Source: DASPNM01 sp035626515
GTDB lineage: Bacteria; Bacteroidota; Bacteroidia; Chitinophagales; Chitinophagaceae
DNA length: 64,000 nt
Reading direction: 5' to 3'
Assembly (NCBI GenBank): GCA_035626515.1
Contig: DASPNM010000014.1
Span: 12,430 to 76,429, forward strand
Under the pieces are notes generated by a model. The model was not told the origin of the DNA, did no database searches, and saw nothing but the letters and a program-made list of their open reading frames with translations. Shown in pieces: positions 59,039 through 64,000 of the stretch; the first letter of the stretch is position 1; every line of letters begins with the position of its first letter. Made by a program: the position numbers and the translations under genes.

Positions 59039-61366
59039 ATGAAGAAAATCTTACCTGTTCTCTGTTTCGCAGTATTTCCTTTACTGGGACTGGGGCAGCG
59101 CAGCGGAAGAGTTGTGGACGTGTCGGGGAATCCTGTCGAAGGAGCAACTATCCGCGTGGTGAATGGTTCGCTCACTGTGACCACGGATACTGCCGGCTAT
59201 TATCTACTTCCTTCATTTTCCAAAAATCACCAGCTGCTTGTTTCCGCAGTGGGTTACGCTTCGCGTTTCTTTTCGGTTACCGCCGAAAACGGGGTGATCG
59301 TAATGCAGCCCGAAGCAGTCCAGCTCGATGAGGTATTGGTCTCGGCCGAAAAAAAAGAAGCCTCGGTGTTTACGGTGCCGGCGGCGGTTTCGGCGCTCGG
59401 CTCGAGACAGGTTGAGCGCCTGCAGCTCCGCAACCTTCGGGATCTGACCGCGATCGTACCGAACCTTTATTGCGCGAATCCGGGGGATAACCGAAACGTT
59501 ACCTCCATTCGCGGCATCGTTTCGACGGGGTATGATCCCGCCGTTACCACATACGTTGACGGGGTGAACCAGTTCAATCTTGATACCTACATCCCGGAGC
59601 TGGTAGATGTAGAGCGGATCGAGATTCTTCGGGGTCCGCAGGGAAGCCTCTACGGCAGGAACGCGATGGGAGGAGTGATCCATGTGATCACAAAAACTCC
59701 TACCGACCGGTTTATTGGTTTCGCGCGCGCAGAAGCTGCAGGCCGTGGATGGGTAAGGCTTTTTGCGGGCGGAGGCGGACCTGTGCGGGATCAGCGAATG
59801 CGTTTGCGGGTTGCCCTGTCACACGCGCAGCTGAACGGTTATTACGACAATATTTTTTACCAAAATCACTACGACGATCAGCACAAAACAACTGTGCATG
59901 CGACCGCAGAAAGAGACTTGAACGAACGCTGGTCGCTGGTGTGGAATTCAAAACTGCAGGTCCATCGCAATGACGGCGCGTTTCCGCTGGTAATGGGCCG
60001 CGATGCCGCTTTTTCTGAACCTTTCCAATTGAATCAAAACGCGGCCGCAAGAATGGTGGACGATATTTTCAATCATTCCCTGCGGGTAGCGCATACGGGC
60101 AAAACTCTCCGCTTCAGCTCCCAGACGGCATTCCAGTCGAACTACCGGTACTACCGGAAAGACCTGGACGCAGATTTTTCTCCGCTCGATGCCCTTTCGA
60201 TTTTCAACAATTATGGACATGACTGGAACAGTGTGAGAGCGGTCACGCACGAGATGAAGCTGAATTCCGACCCGGATCGAAACGGGTTGCATTGGTCCGC
60301 GGGAACTTACCTGTTTTACCAGCATGTTCCGGTGCGGCAGTCCACCGTTTTTGGCGACGACGCGCCGATGCTCGGCATTCCGGACTCTCTTTTCTCCATT
60401 GAAAATATTTCTACGGGTCGGGGCAGAGGCATTGCGTTGTATGCGCACACTGAATATCCTTTCGCTCAGAATTGGCGGCTCACGGCAGCCTTGCGCTTCG
60501 ATCACGAATCAAAACGCCTGCAGGTAGCCAGCAATTACCACAAGGACGGATACAGTTTTCCGCTGCTGCCGGATACCTCCGCGCAGGCCCGCTTCAATGC
60601 GCTCACACCGCGGCTTGGACTTTCCGTGCGCCTGAAGGAAAAAGGAATTGTTTTCGCGAATTACAGTCGTGGCTTTCGCGCCGGGGGATTGACGCAGCTT
60701 TCGGCAGACCCTTCCCAGGCGCCGCTTTACGCGTACCGGCCGGAGTTCAGCGACAACATCGAGGCAGGTACAAAGTTGAATTTCGGCCGGAGGGTCCACG
60801 TCTTCGTAACTGTTTTTTATTCGCGCATCACCGACGCGCAGATCCCCGTGCTCATTCTTCCGCAGGCGATCACCGTGACGCGCAATGCAGGGAAGCTCCG
60901 CAGCCGGGGGATAGAAACGGAAATTGCCGGGCGCTGGATCAAAGGCCTGACGATGCAGCACAACCTCGGCTACGCGCACGCGCGTTACGATGCAGCAAAA
61001 GCATTCCAGGGAGGGCAGGAGATTGAATTGAAAGGAAAGAAACAGGTCTTCACTCCCGAGCTCACTTCATTCTTAAGTTTCCGGTACGAGCGCGGCCTCG
61101 GAAAACGAGAAAAAACCATTCTTGAGTTCAATGCTCAATGGCTATTTGTCGGCGAGCAATATTTCGACCTGGCGAACGCGATTGGCCAGGAAGCATACCA
61201 CCTGCTGCATGCCAGCGCAGGGTTGCAACTGAAGCAACTTCGTGTCTTTATCTGGGGAAAAAATCTCGGCGACACCCGGTACATTGATTACGCCTACGAT
61301 TTCGGCGCGGTGCACCTTGCGAACCCGCGCATGATAGGCGTGGGGATTTCATTCCGGACTTACTGA
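59039..61366 (+). CDS. TonB-dependent receptor with CarboxypepD-reg-like domain
   Basis: A 775-residue outer-membrane receptor. The signal peptide is MKKILPVLCFAVFPLLGLGQ. A carboxypeptidase-regulatory-like domain (GRVVDVSGNPVEGATIRVVN to AGYYLLPSF) precedes the plug (LDEVLVSAEKKEASVFTVPA, VERIEILRGPQGSLYGRNAM, GGVIHVITKTP) and a 22-strand-type barrel ending IGVGISFRTY. The plug resembles FyuA/pesticin-type and FhuA-like receptors rather than SusC. The start at MKKILP is supported by the signal peptide; a longer frame overlaps the cytochrome gene. In the operon context it may bring in a cofactor or substrate for the dehydrogenase (inference). Confidence 0.9.
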   Translation: MKKILPVLCFAVFPLLGLGQRSGRVVDVSGNPVEGATIRVVNGSLTVTTDTAGYYLLPSFSKNHQLLVSAVGYASRFFSVTAENGVIVMQPEAVQLDEVLVSAEKKEASVFTVPAAVSALGSRQVERLQLRNLRDLTAIVPNLYCANPGDNRNVTSIRGIVSTGYDPAVTTYVDGVNQFNLDTYIPELVDVERIEILRGPQGSLYGRNAMGGVIHVITKTPTDRFIGFARAEAAGRGWVRLFAGGGGPVRDQRMRLRVALSHAQLNGYYDNIFYQNHYDDQHKTTVHATAERDLNERWSLVWNSKLQVHRNDGAFPLVMGRDAAFSEPFQLNQNAAARMVDDIFNHSLRVAHTGKTLRFSSQTAFQSNYRYYRKDLDADFSPLDALSIFNNYGHDWNSVRAVTHEMKLNSDPDRNGLHWSAGTYLFYQHVPVRQSTVFGDDAPMLGIPDSLFSIENISTGRGRGIALYAHTEYPFAQNWRLTAALRFDHESKRLQVASNYHKDGYSFPLLPDTSAQARFNALTPRLGLSVRLKEKGIVFANYSRGFRAGGLTQLSADPSQAPLYAYRPEFSDNIEAGTKLNFGRRVHVFVTVFYSRITDAQIPVLILPQAITVTRNAGKLRSRGIETEIAGRWIKGLTMQHNLGYAHARYDAAKAFQGGQEIELKGKKQVFTPELTSFLSFRYERGLGKREKTILEFNAQWLFVGEQYFDLANAIGQEAYHLLHASAGLQLKQLRVFIWGKNLGDTRYIDYAYDFGAVHLANPRMIGVGISFRTY

Positions 61367-61367
61367 A

Positions 61368-61826
61368 CTACCAGTTCTGCCCCTGGTCGGGATTCGACCG
61401 CTCACTGACATCCTGAGGCCGGTGCAGATTCCAGTCGGGGTCGTATCGCACGAACCACGAGATCCAGAGGCTGCGGGAAAAGCGCATCATCCAGGGCTGC
61501 AGCGCGATCAGCAACACCGCATTGAATGCAAGCCAGAAGAAAAACCGGTTGTCGGAAGTAGAGAGGCCGATGAGGATCCACCAAACAACAAAGCTGAAGA
61601 CTGTGATCAGAATCGCCAGTCCATAGCTCACGTAGCCTGTTCCGTAATAGAAGCCAACTTCAAGTTCTGTAGGCTGCCCGCAGACAACGCAGGTGTCGTT
61701 CATCTTCATATTGCGCCGAACGCGGAGGCTCATTGGGTACTTGAAAAGTTTTCCTTCGCGGCAACGCGGGCAACGGCACTCGAGCACGCTCCACAGGTAT
61801 CCACGCGAAGGTCTTGCATCACCCAT
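61368..61826 (-). CDS. DUF983 membrane protein
   Basis: A 152-residue protein with an N-terminal zinc-ribbon-like pair of CxxC motifs (LECRCPRCREGKLF and NDTCVVCGQPTEL), then two membrane helices (SYGLAILITVFSFVVWWILI and FFFWLAFNAVLLIALQPWMM). This matches DUF983, of unknown function, often found near cytochrome oxidase genes or, in Bacteroidota, as a single gene. It is convergent with the receptor gene with one base between them, and lies 20 bp downstream of murF. Confidence 0.85.
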   Translation of the reverse strand: MGDARPSRGYLWSVLECRCPRCREGKLFKYPMSLRVRRNMKMNDTCVVCGQPTELEVGFYYGTGYVSYGLAILITVFSFVVWWILIGLSTSDNRFFFWLAFNAVLLIALQPWMMRFSRSLWISWFVRYDPDWNLHRPQDVSERSNPDQGQNW

Positions 61827-61846
61827 TCCGCCGCAAAGGTAAGCCG

Positions 61847-63130
61847 CTATTCCAGGATCTTTTCGAGCTTCATGGTGCGGCTTCCCTTCACCAGGAAATG
61901 TGTGTTTTCAAAATTCTGTTCGCGCAGCCATTCACGCGCGGCTTCAGCGTTTTCAAAACGGCGGTAGGGATGATCGATTTTTTGAAAATCTCCACCCACC
62001 AGCGCGACTGCTTTCCATGGGTACCGATTCATGAGGTCTACGAGCCTGCGGTGTTCGTTTTCACTTTCACTGCCCAGCTCTGCCATTGCACCCAGCACAA
62101 GTACCTTGTTTTCTGCAGGCAGCTTCGCAAAATTTTCAATCGCGGCCGTCATGCTGCTCGGGTTGGCATTGTAGGCATCAAGGATGAAGCTGTTGCTGTC
62201 TTTTTTTAACAGCTGAGACCGGCTGTTCGACGGCCGGTATGCTTCGATCGCCTGTTTCATTTTTGATTCCGGAACACGAAAAAATTTTCCGACAGTTACG
62301 GCCGCGAGCACATTGGGAAGGTTGTAATCCCCCACGAGCTGCGTCCGAATGATTCTTTCGTCCATTCCCTGCACGATTTCCACTTCGAGGAAAGGTTCAT
62401 TTCTCATCAGTTTGCCGATGACATGACAGTCGGGGTTGGTGCCGTACTTGATCACGCCGCTGATTCCCTTGCTCATTTCCCGCAGGTAATCGTAGTCCCA
62501 GTTCACGAACGCGTACCCGTGGGTGAGGCTTCGCAGGTAGTCAAACAGCTCGCCCTTTCCTTTGCGCACTCCTTCTTCCGAACCGAAGCCTTCGAGGTGG
62601 GCTTTGCCGCAATTGGTGATGATGCCGTGGGTGGGCAGGGCGATTTGGCAATAGCTCGCAATCTCCCCGATGTGGTTGGCGCCCATTTCCACCACCGCCA
62701 TCTCCGCGTCCTTCGCGATGCGCAGCAGCGTCAGCGGCACGCCGACGTGATTGTTCAGGTTTCCCTGCGTCGTGTACGTCCGGTAAGTGGAAGAAAGGAC
62801 CGCGTGCACCAGTTCTTTGGTGGTGGTCTTTCCATTGCTGCCGGTAATCGCGATCACCGGGATCGCGAGCTGGCGGCGGTGATGATTCGCCAGTGACTGC
62901 AGGGTCTCGAGCACGTCGCTCACCAGGATGGTGCGGCTCCCGCTCCGGTATTGCTCTTCATCAATGACTGCGTATTCGGCCCCGGCACGCAAGGCTTCTG
63001 CCGCAAATTCATTGCCGTTGAATTTCGGTCCCTTCAGCGCAAAGTAAACGTCGCCCTTTCTCAGCTGCCGGGTATCGGTGGTCACCGACGGATGTTCCAG
63101 GAAAATGCCATACAGCTCTTCGACCTGCAT
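61847..63130 (-). CDS. murF: UDP-N-acetylmuramoyl-tripeptide--D-Ala-D-Ala ligase MurF
   Basis: A 427-residue Mur ligase that adds D-Ala-D-Ala to the peptidoglycan precursor. The N-terminal substrate domain has SVTTDTRQLRKGDVYFALKG, the ATP loop is AITGSNGKTTTKELVHAVL (near residue 100), and the ligase motif ...TNCGKAHLEGFGSEEGVRKG follows; the C-terminal domain has DAYNANPSSMTAAIENFA. The start at MQVEELYG is preferred: the frame runs upstream through a terminator. It is 15% shorter than the fused MurF module plus linker elsewhere in this window. It follows gldJ, as in Flavobacterium. Confidence 0.95.
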   Translation of the reverse strand: MQVEELYGIFLEHPSVTTDTRQLRKGDVYFALKGPKFNGNEFAAEALRAGAEYAVIDEEQYRSGSRTILVSDVLETLQSLANHHRRQLAIPVIAITGSNGKTTTKELVHAVLSSTYRTYTTQGNLNNHVGVPLTLLRIAKDAEMAVVEMGANHIGEIASYCQIALPTHGIITNCGKAHLEGFGSEEGVRKGKGELFDYLRSLTHGYAFVNWDYDYLREMSKGISGVIKYGTNPDCHVIGKLMRNEPFLEVEIVQGMDERIIRTQLVGDYNLPNVLAAVTVGKFFRVPESKMKQAIEAYRPSNSRSQLLKKDSNSFILDAYNANPSSMTAAIENFAKLPAENKVLVLGAMAELGSESENEHRRLVDLMNRYPWKAVALVGGDFQKIDHPYRRFENAEAAREWLREQNFENTHFLVKGSRTMKLEKILE

Positions 63131-63174
63131 ATTCAAAATTACGCCGCGAGGTGCAGCGCTTGCAGTGAACCCAA

Positions 63175-63199
63175 TAAAAAACCCTCCACCAGGGAGGGT
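63175..63199 (-). terminator. rho-independent terminator after gldJ
   Basis: On the minus strand ACCCTCC and GGAGGGT form a 7-bp stem with a 5-nt loop, followed by TTTTTTATT. It separates gldJ from murF, which starts 45 bp further on. Confidence 0.8.
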
Positions 63200-63219
63200 C
63201 TTCAATTTTTTTTTCGCGA

Positions 63220-64000
63220 TCAGCGCTTCTGGCGGCGCGATTTGTAATGCTGGCCGGTTTTGCGCTTGTTCCCTTCGGGACTGCCCATGCGGTCCATCGC
63301 GCAACGGAATCCCAGTGTGCTCAGCGCCTGGTCTTCTTCGAGGTAACGCCGGGAACCTGGGCTCAGCCAGTACGGCCGGTCATTCCAGCTCCCACCCTTG
63401 TAAACTCTCGATTTGTCGCTGATGAGCGTAGTCAAACCGTATCCATAAGACGATTGTGAAAGAGAATCGCCGTCCATGTAATCGATCACATTTCCGCGCT
63501 GGTAGTTCCGGCGGTTCTGGCTTTCGGCATCAGTGACATCCACCATCTTCACGCGGCCCATGCTGTCGATCTCGGGTTCGCCATTCTCATTCTTGTAAAG
63601 TTTCTTGTAACGGTTTCCGCGGAAAGGAGCCGGCATGTCATCGTAGTCCAGCAGCGAAAGCGGACGGTACACATCCTGCACCCACTCGCTCACGTTGCCC
63701 GCCATGTTGTAGATCCCAAAACCATTCGGGAAAAACGATTTCACCGGCGCGGTATAGAAAGCGCGGTCGTTCAGACCACCGGCGGCGCCGGCGTTGTCGC
63801 CCGAACCTCTCTTGAAGTTGGCCAGGAAAGTTCCCTGCCAGCTTCCGCGGCGCGTATCGCGCAGCCCGTTCACGTTGTGCGACCAGGGATAGATCTGCTT
63901 GTTCTGATGCAGTTCCTCACCCCGCTTCCCTTCCTTGGTACTCGGCCTCGGGTTCTGGTTGATCAGGCCATACGCGGCATATTCCCATTCCGCTTCGAAG
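63220..64000 (-). CDS. gldJ: gliding-motility lipoprotein GldJ (5' end missing)
   Basis: The C-terminal 260 residues of a formylglycine-generating-enzyme-like (SUMF1) protein; the start lies beyond the right edge. Family motifs are EAEWEYAAYGL, PNGFGIYNMAGNVSEWVQDV, RVYKGGSWNDRPYWLSPGSR and STLGFRCAMDR, and the protein ends in a basic tail, GNKRKTGQHYKSRRQKR. GldJ and GldK both have this fold; linkage to murF, as in Flavobacterium johnsoniae, favours GldJ. It is an outer-membrane lipoprotein needed for gliding and T9SS function. Confidence 0.82.
   Translation of the reverse strand, partial: FEAEWEYAAYGLINQNPRPSTKEGKRGEELHQNKQIYPWSHNVNGLRDTRRGSWQGTFLANFKRGSGDNAGAAGGLNDRAFYTAPVKSFFPNGFGIYNMAGNVSEWVQDVYRPLSLLDYDDMPAPFRGNRYKKLYKNENGEPEIDSMGRVKMVDVTDAESQNRRNYQRGNVIDYMDGDSLSQSSYGYGLTTLISDKSRVYKGGSWNDRPYWLSPGSRRYLEEDQALSTLGFRCAMDRMGSPEGNKRKTGQHYKSRRQKR

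Noticed and set aside
63131..63304. Longer murF start
   Set aside because: The extra 58 codons cross the gldJ terminator and gldJ coding end and do not resemble MurF.

Overview
The window reads as a chromosomal segment of a Bacteroidota bacterium, most likely a Chitinophagia/Chitinophagaceae-type lineage. The evidence is: gliding/type IX secretion genes (gldF, gldG, a gldJ end next to murF), a large protein with a T9SS C-terminal sorting domain, the MurF-alanine racemase fusion typical of the phylum, a DksA-like protein encoded directly after ileS, DUF3098 next to ftsX and uppP, and promoters of the Bacteroidota type (-7 box TAnnTTTG) rather than TATAAT. Shine-Dalgarno sequences are weak or absent. 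No prophage, insertion sequence or CRISPR array was seen; most genes are housekeeping genes in short operons on both strands.

Layout. 1-3.9 kb (minus strand): ftsX, DUF3098, uppP, an Atg22-like MFS transporter and a metallo-beta-lactamase-fold hydrolase cut by the left edge. 4-13.3 kb: leuS, a 1048-residue T9SS-exported adhesin-like protein with a nested domain duplication, an M23 peptidase, a dinucleotide-binding oxidoreductase, ruvB and an OmpR-type response regulator. 13.4-21.2 kb: an orphan GroES-like protein, recQ, a copper P-type ATPase divergent from tsaE-ald, then lpxA and an overlapping ABC ATPase. 21.3-25.4 kb: an iron-themed group (cysteine-rich AraC regulator, ferritin, FecA-like TonB-dependent receptor). 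25.6-33.8 kb: ileS plus a DksA-like protein with a histone-H1-like tail, surface proteins including a collagen-like lipoprotein, a PhoD-type phosphatase and a GNAT acetyltransferase. 33.9-37 kb: acpP-fabF-rnc and a lipoprotein. 37-46.5 kb: methylmalonyl-CoA epimerase, iscS-iscU-iscA, gldF-gldG, a TerC-like protein, murF-alr and lspA. 46.5-54.6 kb: repeats, a small unknown gene, fumC, a secreted phosphatase-superfamily enzyme, a histidine kinase / B12-binding subunit / enoyl-CoA hydratase operon, gltX and a NodB deacetylase. 54.7-64 kb: a lipoprotein, tatD, tRNA-Ser(GGA) with a duplicated 3' end, a repeat-rich gap, a sugar dehydrogenase/cytochrome c/TonB receptor operon, DUF983, murF and gldJ (cut by the right edge).

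Working together: cell-envelope synthesis is prominent (uppP, lpxA, murF-alr, murF, lspA, ftsX), with envelope export and gliding (gldF, gldG, gldJ and T9SS cargo) and iron handling (ferritin, FecA-like receptor, Isc proteins). Eighteen exact TAnnTTTG boxes lie 4 to about 130 bp upstream of gene starts and settle several start codons (ileS, lspA, gltX).

The strongest non-routine signals are the nested 183-codon duplication in the T9SS protein; the tRNA-Ser 3'-end duplication bracketing a 150-bp nested inverted repeat; a dispersed hairpin with a compensatory base change; the cysteine-cluster AraC regulator beside iron genes; the H1-like tail on a zinc-finger-less DksA; and apparently leaderless promoters for copA, tsaE and gltX. 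I did not find a clearly new multi-gene system. All statements come from reading the sequence by eye.
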